The notes under the pieces were generated by a model. The model worked only from the letters and a program-made list of their open reading frames with translations. It searched no databases and was not told the origin of the DNA. A DNA stretch of 64,000 nucleotides, taken from assembly GCA_033675265.1 (NCBI GenBank), contig JAUJYZ010001498.1:1-64000 (forward strand). The letters run 5' to 3'. Positions 47,901 to 58,545 of this stretch are shown one piece after another. This stretch comes from Actinostola sp. cb2023. Lineage: Eukaryota; Cnidaria; Anthozoa; Actiniaria; Actinostolidae. The translations under genes were made by a program, and so were the position numbers. The number at the start of each line of letters is the position of its first letter. The first letter of the stretch is position 1.

Positions 47901-49912
47901 GCTAAGTTTGATTGATGTACGAAACCATTATATTTGAATCGTTGATTATTGAGGTCCCCGATCCCCTCCCCTCCTGCTCGCATTTTCAACGTAATTCCAG
48001 ATTTCAAACCGAAACGTACCAAATCATGCAACTATACTAACAATATTTCCTGTAGCGCTATTCAGTAAATGTAATAATCTTATCATGCATGCTGCCAAAC
48101 TTATGAAAAGTGTCTATATGCATTATATTACGTAGTGCACTACTCTACTTATAAAGTGACTTTTAGTAGTTTGTGTCAGGTGTATTCACAATAATATCCA
48201 GTCTTCATTTGGTGACATATTGTAATATTGTAATTTATAGAAAGTTTTGTTTATAGAATTCAAGTGTAAGGGCTGATTATTCTAGGGAACAAGACGCTCA
48301 ATGAGCGTTCACTCGGGCATTGTGAAAAGGAAAATGTCAGTTGTTCGAGGAAGTACTTGAAAATGAATGCCAGTTGGTTGAAGAACAAGGACAATGTCAG
48401 CTGCGCGAGGAGAGACCTGACAATGACTGACAGTTGCGTGACGAGGGAGACTATGTATATACATGTATGTGTCGAGTTCATTTGATTTGCCTTTGAGTTC
48501 ATTTGATTACCTTTTGACTTTGAGTTCAATTGATTTGATTTTGATGAGTTTGTGTAAAGGCCCCCTCTCTAGCTTCAGATCCCGAAACGTCGAGTTTGGA
48601 ATCGAGTTCGGGTTCGAGTTACGGTTCGAACATCGAATAAAACAAGGACATCTTCTTCAATACAATATAATTTCTCTGACGTCATGACAATCAGTGACAG
48701 TTGAGTGACGAGGGAGACTATTAGTCCGGTGAGTACGAACATGATACGTCTTGAGGTTGCATAGGTCAGATGGTTCCGATAACGGCCTCGCGTTTGTTTT
48801 AAAAAAAAAATATTTTAAGCGAGCTTCTAGTCCTTTTACCACTTCTAGTCATTGAACGATGAACTAGAATCCTGATCTTTTAATAGCTTGAAGATCTACA
48901 GCTGCTTTCAAAACTAAGATTCATAATCTACTTGAGTCCTGTGTCTCCTTTATCTTTTCAAATCTGCGGAGTAATCTTGAAACTCCGGATACGATTAAAT
49001 ACGTCGCATACTCGTCATTTTGAAGCCGAACAAAACTACTACTACTACTACTACTACCGAAATCCGCATTTTCTAACTCGGGCGGCCTGCGGCCTGGGCC
49101 CGAGTAATAACAGATTATGTATGTATGTATTGATTAGCATTAAGAACTTGTTATTGTAAATGCTGCCAAATAATGCTATGATTCTATTGATCTACTAGGA
49201 TGGCTCTACTTATATGCTTATGTGTGAGTGTAGGAATGTTATCTAGGTATATGCCACTCCTATCCTGTTAGAGCATATCCCATCCATCACTCACTATTAT
49301 AGCAAGACTTCCTGTCCCAAATATTTGTCCCATTACTAATTTAGACTCATATTAACATTACTGTCAATATCCACTTCAAAATAGCGAGTATATTTGAAAT
49401 CCGGGCCGCTTGTTCAAAACTAAATTAAGCTGCATGATCCAGAGTAGAGAATACAATCGAATCGAAAACAGACAATTTTTTAGAGGGAATCAATAAATGG
49501 ATCAGAACATGAAAGAGATGTAAACATACAGCGTCTAGCAAGAACTTCGGCATCTTTCGGTATGTAATGTACAACCCGGGTGTTATACAAGCATAGAAAA
49601 ATGCCCTAGATCTCCCTCGTGTCTCACCTTGCCATAGACAGTGCCATTTGTAAAAACCCCTGCAACTAAGACATCATACTTTGACATAGAATCTCTCATC
49701 CAAGTCTCGCTCTTCAGCAAAGAAAACCCAAATCCGATCCATCCTTTGGCTTCGACTTCGACTTTGAAAAAGAACGTATCGCTCGCGTTGACGAAGCTCC
49801 ACCAAAGCTTGTACTTTCCCTCGTCCATAGTTGTAGCATTTGTGTATTCTCTCGCTGTGGCAGTGGCCGCTAGCAAAGTTAAAAGCACAGAAACGAGCAA
49901 CATTTTCTCCAT
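44997..49912 (-). CDS. Secreted/GPI-like DOMON-domain protein
   Basis: A three-exon gene: 49912-49628, 46364-46182 and 45245-44997 (TAA). Junctions are GT-AG, phase 0 throughout, giving 238 residues. Residues 1-20 (MEKMLLVSVLLTLLAATATA) form a signal peptide. Residues about 25-170 form one DOMON fold of the type at the N-terminus of dopamine beta-monooxygenase/MOXD proteins: YKLWWSFVN, FKVEVEAKGWIGFGFS, YDVLVAGVFTNGTVYGKDY, DWVITSGEEKGGKTILEF, RKR and FVWAYHKT. The end is a Lys-rich stretch, then NSNLP and about 20 hydrophobic residues to the stop, as in GPI-anchor signals. DOMON domains can bind haem or sugars; no ligand can be assigned. No copper-binding catalytic domain follows. A single-pass C-terminal anchor is the alternative. 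The exon chain is well supported; the ligand and role are unknown. Confidence 0.85.
45710..45960 (+). mobile_element. tRNA-derived SINE in intron 2 of the DOMON gene
   Basis: The 5' part carries an A-box-like GGCTTAGTTGGTAGTGTG and a B-box GGTTCGATTCT about 45 bp apart, as in tRNA genes. A non-tRNA body follows (TGTAGCTCAGTGCAGC, GACAGAGCACTGATGGAG, GGGTGAAGGGGCACGGACG), then a short T/A-rich tail (TTTATCTTTACTTTAC). It is about 250 bp long and antisense to the host gene. Confidence 0.7.
46811..47350. repeat. Direct duplication of about 145 bp
   Basis: TATTTGGCGAGATTGTCTAC, GCCGTGTACGGG, GTGATAATCGTGCTAGAACT, CAAACGAATAGCTGGTCATC and ATCTAGATGTTCTTAAGTTT occur at 46811-46963 and again at 47207-47350. 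Identity is high, with small indels. Confidence 0.88.
47356..47793. mobile_element. TIR element with a hairpin inserted in its left arm
   Basis: The left arm at 47356-47420 (CTTCTATGTTTGGGCTTCCT, GTGCTTCAATT) is inverted at 47729-47793. The arm continuation at 47494-47513 (AATAGACCTCTTTAGCTT) is inverted at 47709-47728. Between the two halves of the left arm only, 47419-47493 forms its own hairpin (GGCTTCTGTCGAGTGATAAA against TTTATCACTCGACAGAAGCC). Confidence 0.85.
48288..49110 (+). mobile_element. Hairpin-ended element family, copy 1
   Basis: The 5' end AACAAGACGCTCAATGAGCG then TTCACTCGGGC contains the small hairpin ACGCTCA/TGAGCGT. The 3' end is CTAACTCGGGCGGCCTGCGG then CCTGGGCCCGAGTAATAA, a strong hairpin. 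The 5' CTCGGGC can pair with the 3' GCCCGAG. The body is nearly identical to copy 2 over several hundred bp (ATGACTGACAGTTGCGTGAC, GATCCCGAAACGTCGAGTTT). No transposase. It lies within intron 1 of the DOMON gene, on the opposite strand. Confidence 0.8.
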
Positions 49913-50166
49913 GTTGGGTTGTTGTTAGGGTTTACGGCCTCGATCTGATGCAAATGATACCAAACAGATGGGGAAGGGTGGTAGTAGTAATAATGATGAT
50001 GATGATGATAATAATGATGATGATGATGATAATATAAGCTTAATAATAATAACGAATAATAATACAATAATAATAAAAATACTAATACTAATAATACCAC
50101 TAAGTACTACTTAGTACTACTACTACTATTACTGATGATAATAATAATGATGATGATGATAATAAT
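49913..50166. promoter_or_regulatory. 5' flank of the DOMON gene with GAT/AAT repeats
   Basis: About 250 bp between the DOMON start codon and element copy 2. It holds imperfect GATGAT, AATAATAAT and ACTACT repeats. The promoter must lie here or inside the element. No TATA box or other clear site stands out among the repeats. Confidence 0.4.
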
Positions 50167-50832
50167 AACAAGACGCTCAATGAGCGTACACTCGGGCTTA
50201 TGACAAGGACAATGTCAGTTGCGTGAGGAGAGACCTGACAATGACTGACAGTTGCGTGACGAGGGAGACTATGTATATACATGTATGTGTCGAGTTCATT
50301 TGATTTGCCTTTGACTTTGAGTTCATTTGATTACCTTTTGACTTTGAGTTCAATTGATTTGATTTTGATGAGTTCGTGTAAAGGCCCCCTCTCTAGCTTC
50401 AGATCCCGAAACGTCGAGTTTGGAATCGAGTTCGAGTTCGGGTTCGAGTTACGGTTCGAACGTCGAACAAAACAAGGACATCTTCTTCAATACAATATCA
50501 TTTCTCTGACGTCATGACAATCAGTGACAGTTGAGTGACGAGGGAGACTATGAGTCGGGTGAGTACGAACATGATACGTCTTGAACGATGAACTAGAATC
50601 CTGACCTTTTAATAGCTTGAAGATCTACAGCTGCTTTCAAAACTAAGATTCAAATCTACTTTAGTCCTGTGTGTGTGTGTTTTTTTCTTATCTGCTGAGT
50701 AATCTTGAAACTCGATACGATTAAATACGTCGCATACTTTCGTCATTCTTTCACCGAACAAAAACTACGACGACGACTACCGAAAAACGCATTTTATAAC
50801 TCGGGCTTCCTTCGGAAGGGCCCGAGTAATAA
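50167..50832 (+). mobile_element. Hairpin-ended element family, copy 2
   Basis: The 5' end AACAAGACGCTCAATGAGCG then TACACTCGGGC, and the 3' end ATAACTCGGGCTTCCTTCGG then AAGGGCCCGAGTAATAA. It is shorter than copy 1 (666 against 823 bp) through internal deletions but otherwise very similar, so the pair is recent. It lies just upstream of the DOMON first exon and in the same orientation as copy 1. Confidence 0.82.
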
Positions 50833-50951
50833 TACCTGTATATATTTATCTTTAACCACGAGAAGGCCGGATAGGAAAAGGGAGACGGCGGGTTCAGCTC
50901 GCCACATCTCGATAACTGAAACGCTTTTATTTTGTCTTGCATAAAATATAC

Positions 50952-51150
50952 AGTCTATTTTATCTTAGTTTAGGTGTCCCCAATTAGTGGTCCACTTGTG
51001 GACTGCTAGAAGATTAGACACGTTAATAAAGTTTTATTATTATTATTATTATTATTAGTCTATTTTATCTTAGTTTAGGTGTCCCCAATTAGTGGTCCAC
51101 TTGTGGACTGCTAGAAGATTAGACACGTTAATAAAGTTTTATTATTATTT
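50952..51150. repeat. Two tandem copies of a 105-bp unit ending in ATT repeats
   Basis: AGTCTATTTTATCTTAGTTT, GGTGTCCCCAATTAGTGGTC and ACACGTTAATAAAGTTTTAT are present twice, each followed by an ATT microsatellite. Confidence 0.93.
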
Positions 51151-51329
51151 TATTTGATCCCCCTCGACCTCCGTTAAACGGAAAGGGATCGAGGCTTTCG
51201 GTGAACGGAAATCAGTATAAATCAAAAACCGAGCTAGTGGGAGGAATTACGAAAGAAATTTCAGAACTATGCTCAAATGACCAAGATGATGAACAAAATG
51301 AAAAAGGAATATTATTAAGATTGATAAAA

Positions 51330-51445
51330 TATCTATGATATAACGCGCGCTCTGATTGGCCAAAGGATGGTATTCCGCACGCGCGCGCAGATATATATAT
51401 TCAAACATTTTTGCAATTTGTGTTTGAATATCTGCGCGCGCGTGC
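51330..51445. mobile_element. Inverted repeat with GCACGCGCGCGCAGATAT arms
   Basis: GCACGCGCGCGCAGATATAT then ATTCAAACA at about 51376 is inverted as TGTTTGAATATCTGCGCGCG then CGTGC ending at about 51443. CGCGCTCTGATTGGCCAAAG precedes the left arm, a motif I associate with widespread MITEs. The loop is about 20 bp. Confidence 0.75.
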
Positions 51446-51467
51446 TCTGTGCTCTAGCTCATACGCA

Positions 51468-51642
51468 AGAGCCCACGTTCCTCTTGGTCAGTACCGAGAA
51501 ACGATCTGGTAGGTACTTCATATATGGTAATCATTTTGTACCCTGATAGTGTGTTCATCATATAGTCATTGTAATCATTATATAGTGTAATCATTTTGTA
51601 CTTGATGGTCGGTGCTGACCAAGAGGAACGTGGGCTCTGGGG
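51468..51642. mobile_element. Short TIR element, GAGCCCACGTTCCTCTTGGT arms
   Basis: The 23-bp arm at 51469-51491 is inverted at about 51616-51638 (CTGACCAAGAGGAACGTGGG). TAATCATTTTGTACC recurs between the arms. GCTCATACGC lies outside both ends (about 51458 and 51652), which may be a target duplication or part of a larger repeat. Confidence 0.78.
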
Positions 51643-51663
51643 ACGAGATTGGCTCATACGCGG

Positions 51664-52020
51664 AATAGGGGGGGATACGGGGGTAGGGGGGGATACGGGG
51701 GTAGGGGGGGATGACTCCGATACCAAAGTGGCGGGGATGCTCATCGTCCCTTTTAGGGTTTTTTTTTCGTGTTTTGGTCCCACTTAGGGTGTCAGAAATA
51801 AAAATGACCACCAATAGAGTTTTACGGTCCCTTTTAGGGTATTCAATCAACAGCGGATATTTTAAAACTTCCTTTTAATAACATCGCTCTGTATTGTGTC
51901 ACTTAACATAAATTGGTCCCTTTTAGGGGTAAAAATATTCGCTGCCTCGCCCACCAAGACAAGACTCCGGTCCCTTTTAGGGGTCATTTTCAAAATTTCC
52001 GACGAGCATCCCTACCCCCA
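51664..52020. mobile_element. TIR element with GGTCCCTTTTAGGG subterminal repeats
   Basis: GGGGATGCTCATCGTCCC on the left (about 51734) pairs with GACGAGCATCCCTACCCCC on the right (ending 52020). GTCCCTTTTAGGGG or close variants occur about five times. A G-rich stretch, GGGGGGATACGGGGGTAGGG, repeats twice at 51668-51712. No coding capacity. Confidence 0.78.
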
Positions 52021-54689
52021 ATAACTAGAAAAGAAGAAAGTAAAGTGAACTAAGCTGAGAGTTATTTATCAGCACACTGAACTGAAAAGGTATATCGCCG
52101 AACGGACACTGCAGAGTTGTCAAAAAGAAAGAAAGAGAAGAAAAGGAAGGAAGAAAAGAAGGGAGGAAGGAAAGAAGGAATGAGAGGAGAAACTTGTCGA
52201 AGCAAACAAACAAATATAGCACCAAGAGTCCAAGACTTCGAATCGACTTCATCATATCATGCAGGGAGGTATAATGAAGACTGTGAAGCGGCTGAGCCGG
52301 CTTTCTTTTGATCAATTAGAAAATCTAAGAATGAATTGTAGAAGTTTAAATTGTTTATCAGTTGAAATCGCAGATTCATAAATTTGAAATAAAAATACAA
52401 AAATAAACAAAACATTAACAAGCAAACAAACGGCATGCCAACACTGAAATACTAGTAAACAAAAAACACAACTTAGTGAATCAAACCAACAAGCCATAGA
52501 AAAGCACAATGTAAACAACTGAAATAGCATCTAAAAGTATTTTTATTCCACATTTCTCAAGTGAACTACTAAAACCGTGCATATTGATGGCGGGAAGCCC
52601 TCGTAAACCACGTGATCCAGCACGGAACTGAGGCAACCACATGACAGCCGCTCGGCGAAATAGCACAAGTCGGGCAGATAAAAGTGCCTGCATTCCTTGA
52701 TTTATCGTTGATTTAATGCTGGTAAAGTCAGTCGATAATGTCTAATGGTCTCCTTGGTCCAGGGTATTGAGACGCTTTGATTTTATCCACGGTAAGTTGA
52801 CGATAATTTGACTCCAAACTCATCGAGACACGAAATTCAATTTTGACATCGCGCGCTGAATGTCACCCCAAGCAGATCACTGTTTACCAACGAAAAATAT
52901 CTCCCCACGCACTAGCTTTTCGGCCAGACGATAAACCAAGACTTTAAAGACGTTACTCTGAATTTTTTACTGTTGTATCGGTCGTACGATCGACGTGATG
53001 GTCTAATCACTGTAAGTGTAAGTGAGTAGGTTTGACGGAGTTCAACTAAGTTATAAACCTTACCTCGTCTATTTCATGGCTCTCAAGTCTCTTCTTTCGT
53101 GAATAAATATTTACTCGTCCATAGCACTAGACAACAATAATAATACTTCGACTGGAAAGGCTATTATTGAAGAAAGATTTGATCTGCAGACGGGGGCAAT
53201 CGGAACAATGAAGAAAGGACTCTTCAAATTTACGAACGTCGCTGCTTGCTTGCTTCCTCAAACTCAAAGCAGCCGTCGAAAGCCCTTTCTCCATAACATT
53301 TAATCAAGGAGGTTCGTTATACTACGTACGGCAATTCGTTATTGCTGTCTGTGTTTATGAAGGGTTTAAGAGGAAAATAGATGTAATGCGACCACTTCGC
53401 ATGTAGTGTTTGAGTTTGATCAACGAAAACAATCCTGCATTTTACACGAATAGTTTACGTGAAATGAGTGAATGAATCGAATTAGCGCGATAGAACAGAG
53501 CAACTTAATTTTGTACTATTTACGATATTCTCTGTTTATAACTTTCTCTTATAAATCCATCAAAAGCTTGTCAATCTTCACGAGGAATCGTTTGCAAATG
53601 GAAGAATCGTATGTTTGTTTATATGATATGTGTGAATAAAAGTATGTATACATTATTGTTTTTAAATGCGCGGATGTGTATATTTCATAGTACATAAACT
53701 TAATTCTATAATTTAAAATCAAAATTTCTACCAAGGTAGCTCTCTGATCACTGGCAAATCGTCAACATCTCCCGATCCACTTTGTGATTTGGTCATTAGG
53801 TTATCATGCAGTATTATAATCCAGGACTGTTTCAGCAACACCTATATACACAATGAAAAACCAAAACTATTAATTATTAACTACCGTAGATGTATACACT
53901 CCGTCTAAGGTTGATTATAATGAAGATTATAATATATAGTAATTTTTTAGAGTGGTTGTAATAATTGATGACTTCAGAAAATTTAGTACAATATTTTTTT
54001 GTGCAATTATTTTGTGGCTAATGTGCTGTTTATGATTCGGTATTTATTTTTGTTTTGTGTGTGTGTTTGTTTGCATAAAACACCATCCACTCACTGATCA
54101 CTACGTATCAGTGTCTCAAAAGCTCAAAGCATATGTCACTTATTCAGACGGTCATTGTTTGACCATATTTTCAATATCCCTAGAAGCTTTCTTCCTCCGC
54201 TACTATTAATGCCTCTAGGAATGTACATGTACATGTATCAGCATGTATTCATTTTGTATAATCTCTAAGTGTTGTTTGTACTCTGAGCCTCGTGGTTTAA
54301 ACTGAGAAGTAAAGATAGTCTCAGTAGCTAGGTTATGCTCCTACCTGAAGAGGCATTCGGTATATTGTTTGGTTTTGAAGTAAAAGGTGAAGTTATTTTG
54401 AATGTTTACATTAACTTGATGCCGACCATGAGTCACACAGAGCATTACGTGATAACGTGTTGACAGTTAAGTGATAAATCTGGAAACATTTGATCCCTGG
54501 GGCATTCATTATATTGTACCTTTATTATTTAGTAGTTTAGGTGATTTTGTAGTCAGTAGAAAGCATTTCTTATTAATGGATGCCCCAAAAGGTGTGAGTA
54601 TTTCCAATTAATGAACCAGATTGAGTTGTGAGCACTGTCTGGTAGCTGTATCGACATTAATAATTATTAGGTGATGCAGCTGTGGATTC
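52021..54689. other. Gene-free AT-rich stretch
   Basis: It contains a purine-rich AAG/GGAA tract (52118-52185). Otherwise I see no gene, repeat or strong motif, apart from short ACATGTACATGT runs near 54224. Confidence 0.55.
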
Positions 54690-55149
54690 ATTGAAATATT
54701 GCTTGGATGAATGAATGGGATGGATGGATGGATAGATGAATGGATGGATGAATGAATGGGATGGATAAATGAATGGATGGATGGATAAATGAATTGATGG
54801 ATGGATGAATGGGATGGATGGATGAATGAATGGATGGATGAATGAAATGATGGATGAATGAATGAATGGGATGGATGAATGAATGGATGAATGAATGGAT
54901 AAATGAATTGATGGATGAATGAAATGATGGATGAATGAATGGATGAATGAATTGATGGGTGGATGAATTGATGGATGGATGAATGATGATGAATGATGGA
55001 TGATGGATGATGATGAATGAATGGATAATGAATGAATGATGGATGGATGAATGAAATGATGGATGGATGATTGATGGATGGATGGATGAATGAATTGATG
55101 GATGAATTGATGGATGAATGGACGAATGAATGGATAAATGAATGGATGA
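54690..55149. repeat. GGAT/GAAT microsatellite
   Basis: A tetranucleotide tract of the same type as 36620-39246 (ATGGATGGATGAATGAATGG). It is interrupted at its right end by the CACTA-type element; the same GAATGAATGATGG sequence resumes after 58184, so the element inserted into this tract. Confidence 0.92.
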
Positions 55150-56562
55150 CACTACTACTGTAAAACCCTATGAAAACCCCATGAAAAGCCTATGAAATAT
55201 TCATAGTATCTTCATAGCCATTTCATGGGATGATACTATGAAGTTGATATATTTTCATGGGTATTTCATAGGGTTTTTTCATAGTACTATGAAATGTGAC
55301 CTATGAAACCATGTCCCGTTTCATAGTATGTTTCATAGAAAATTGCTATGAAACATTAAATACCTGGGAGAAAATTGTGACCTATGAAATAGCTATGAAA
55401 TTTACAGCCTATGAAAAGGTTATGAAATGATCCCTATGAAAATGCTATGAAACAAACCCTATGAAATGATGGCCATGAAGTACCTATGAAATCTTTTTCA
55501 TAGGGTCTACCAATGAAACAGGTCACACTTCATAGGGATTTCATATATTTGCCCTATGAAATTGTGACCTATGAAACCATGTCCCGTTTCATAGTATGTT
55601 TCATAGTAAATTACTATGAAACATAAATACCGGGAGAAAATTGTGACCTATGAAATAGCTATGAAATTTACAGCCTATGAAAAGGTTATGTGCCAAAACA
55701 AAAGATATAAATAGAAAAATAAATGAAAACTATTATAAGCCAAACAACTATTATTAAAAAGAAAAAGTTTCATACAAATGTAGGTAATACTTGCATGCCA
55801 AGATACATACTGTAGACTCAGTACTGTATTATGTAGAGACATCAAAATGGTAATGCAAATTAATTTTGTACATGTAATTTTACCAATATTATGTAAGTAC
55901 AATAGTTTACTAATATGATGAGTATTTGAATAGTTTATCTATGTTTTACATATGCAGTTATTGGCTAGTCAAAGTGTTGAACTATAGCTTTTGTTTCTAC
56001 CAATTTTGTCAGGCTAACAATGCTTGTAACCAAATCTTCATAGCTTGTTGAAGAACAACGATTTACCTGATATAGAAATAATAAAGACAGCCATTCAAAC
56101 TAGTTTGTGCACAAATGTTTATCTTTATTTATCAACAAGTAGTTCTAACATAACTTATAGCCTAAAGTAAAGGACAACATGTTTAGTTGGTACTTACAGA
56201 TTTGCTAGAGTCGTAGAAAGTAAAGTCTATGCTTGTTTTAAGTCATTTTATGCATGATTTTCTCTTCCAATGTGCCTGAAAGACATGTAAAAGCTTACTA
56301 AGCTGTTTTACCTGTTCTACTTACTTCAAAAATAGCAAAACAGTCTTTCTTACCAGCATAAAAACGAATAAAAAGCCAGAGTTTCTTGACAACTTCACTG
56401 ACTACTGGCACTGCAAAGCTTCATTTTCCCACTCACTTTTGCAAACACGCCACGGACCAATCAGCAGCTGTATTTTAGTCATGTGATCGAACTGCTGACC
56501 ACATCATTTTGTTTGTTCATATCATAATGGCTTTCAAACTGCAGTGTGTCTGCTCTTTGGTT

Positions 56563-57081
56563 AAACTAGACGCTCTACTAGCGTGAACTTGGGCTTCTTA
56601 ATAAAGCTGTTTTGATAGATTTTAAATGTGAAACCTAATAGCTTGTATCATCATACAGAAGTAGTTTTAGCCTACATGTATTACTTGCAGAATTTAAGTC
56701 ACTCGTTGCGTGACTCAGTAGAGCATACATACGTAATTAGCTTCAACACTCACACTCCTAGCTGACAGCTGCATGGCGAAGCACATTTCGATTACCTTGC
56801 AAGAAACGATTTCACAAACTCAATAAAATTACGATCGAGTTCTTACTAAGCCACAGACATCTGTTAGAAATACACTTTCAGACAGAATTGCAAGGCCAAA
56901 AAGTATTCTCTAGGATATTTGCATATTTACTAAGCAGTATTAATGAACGACTCGACTGGCTCGAGCAAGGGAACACTGCAAAATCCTTTTTGAATGCTGC
57001 TGGTGATTTGATTTATCGTTACGTACGTCTGCCATCTTGAATTTCGTTGATAAGCTGCTGACCACAACTTCTGTATACTCA

Positions 57082-57112
<31 letters not shown>

Positions 57113-57231
57113 GCGCATGCGCTATGGTGACCATGCAGATTTGGCGTAGAAACACTACGACGACGACCAAAAAGAATAACCGTCTGTAATCTTAGACTTG
57201 GGCCTTCCACAGGAAGCCCAAGTAATGATAA
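56563..57231 (+). mobile_element. Hairpin-ended element family, copy 3 (nested in the CACTA element)
   Basis: The 5' end AAACTAGACGCTCTACTAGC then GTGAACTTGGGCTTC holds the hairpin ACGCT/AGCGT. The 3' end GACTTGGGCCTTCCACAGGA then AGCCCAAGTAATGATAA holds the 3' hairpin. Relative to copies 1 and 2, ACTCGGGC has become ACTTGGGC at both ends, and the partner CCCGAGT has become CCCAAGT. The body differs from copies 1 and 2. It contains a U6-like segment near its 3' end. Confidence 0.72.
57073..57153 (+). pseudogene. U6 snRNA-like sequence
   Basis: TATACTCAAAAATTGGAACG followed by ATACAGAGAAGATTAGCATG matches the conserved central part of U6 spliceosomal RNA, including the ACAGAGA box. The sequence then diverges (GCGCTATGGTGACCATGCAG) but keeps a resemblance to the U6 3' part. 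The 5' stem-loop is not recognisable and there is no terminal T-run at the expected place, so it is a truncated or fused pseudogene. It lies in the 3' part of element copy 3. Confidence 0.75.
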
Positions 57232-58545
57232 ACTTTTATTGAAGCTTTTGTCTAAATTAGCCAAAAATACCAAGAGAAAATCTATGTGATAATCTTCAGT
57301 CTTCCCAACAATAAGAAGTCCAAAGTTCAATGGGAGAAAATCTTGGAAAACTCCAGGCAAATGAACTGATATAAAGTGAATGATTAATCCAATAATAAAT
57401 TAATTCTCAAATCTTAGTTTGTTGCTGTACAAGTGCATAGTTTTCTTTACACCTTTTTTAGATTTGGAGCATATACCTATATGTAATTTAGGGAGACATG
57501 TGTAATGTTTATTTGCTCATACTGGTACATACATAAAATACAAGGATAAATATGATTGTTTTTATGTTGTATGTTTTACATTAATATTATTTTAATAGTT
57601 ATGAAATGTGTTATGATCAAATGATATGATGGAAATGTATTATTAGTTGTTTACCAAAATATTTTACAACTATAAAACAGATCATTGATTGGTAAGTTTA
57701 AATCATAAGTTGTCAGATAATTAAGACTTATATTTTTCATAGGTTACTCCCATGAAATTTCATAGTGATTGCATTTCATAGCCTTTGTTATGCATTTTTT
57801 TATTTCATAGTTATTTCATCGCATGGCTACACCTATTTTTCATAGGGTATATTCTCCAGAGGAAAATTTCATAGCCTTGAACTGCAATGTCATAGTTATT
57901 TCATAGCATGGCTACACCTATGAAATTGTTTTCATAGGGTTTATTCTCCAGAGGAAAATTTCATAGATATTTCATAGCATGGCTATACCTATGAAACTTC
58001 ATTTCGTAGGGTATAAATCTGATAATTTCTGCAAAGGAAAATTTCATAGCCTGAACCTTTTCATAGGACTATGAAAAATAAAATTCATAGCACTATGAAA
58101 AAACTTCATAGGGTATTTCATAGGTTCTGCCTATTTCATAGGCTTTTCATGGGGTTTTCATAGGGTTTTACAGTAGTAGTGTGAATGAATGATGGAGATT
58201 TGATTGGACGATTATTTGTGACGATATAAAAAAAGTGATATTGTAGGCTGTTAATTCATACATCCATACTCTTCATAATAATAATAATTAATAATTTGTA
58301 TTTAACAATATAGCTTTATTTACCATCTTAAGTCTGAATAAAATAATGTACAAATGGTAAATAACAAATACGTAAGTGCATGCATACGCATAGATGTCTT
58401 ATACTCTTTACGATATGTGGTAAATACTTATTCATACATTTCTGCTGAGAAGATTATTAAAGTTTGAGTTGGACTTTGGGAGCCTTATTCTTCTTCAGCT
58501 CTTATCATCCATCCATCAATGTTTCTTGTTAGAGTTTCACTAATA

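Larger units (their letters stand above)
46365..49627. other. Intron 1 of the DOMON gene, filled with repeats
   Basis: The 3.3-kb intron contains a direct duplication (46811-46963 and 47207-47350), a nested inverted-repeat element (47356-47793) and one copy of the hairpin-ended family (48288-49110). About 47794-48287 and 49111-49627 look like unique AT-rich sequence. I see no extra exon, and DOMON alignment shows no gap between exons 1 and 2. Confidence 0.6.
55150..58181. mobile_element. Non-autonomous CACTA (EnSpm)-type transposon, 3.0 kb
   Basis: The ends are CACTACTACTGTAAAACCCT and AGGGTTTTACAGTAGTAGTG, inverted repeats continuing for about 45 bp. They are flanked by the 3-bp target duplication TGA (55147-55149 and 58182-58184). 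Both features are diagnostic of CACTA elements. Some 500 bp at each end is dense in CTATGAAA/TTTCATAG repeats, the usual subterminal repeats. The block with ACCATGTCCCGTTTCATAGT is duplicated at 55300-55440 and 55570-55690. The middle is AT-rich, has no transposase-like frame, and carries a nested hairpin-ended element at 56563-57231. Confidence 0.88.

Noticed and set aside
48463..50517. Conserved short frames of 74 and 78 codons starting MYVSSSFDLPL in two places
   Set aside because: They are the same stretch of element copies 1 and 2; similarity reflects recent copying of the element, with no sign of protein-level constraint.
52481..52693. A 70-codon minus-strand frame starting MQALLSARLVLF
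   Set aside because: No splice partners, no recognisable domain, and nothing in the flanks supports a gene; most likely chance.
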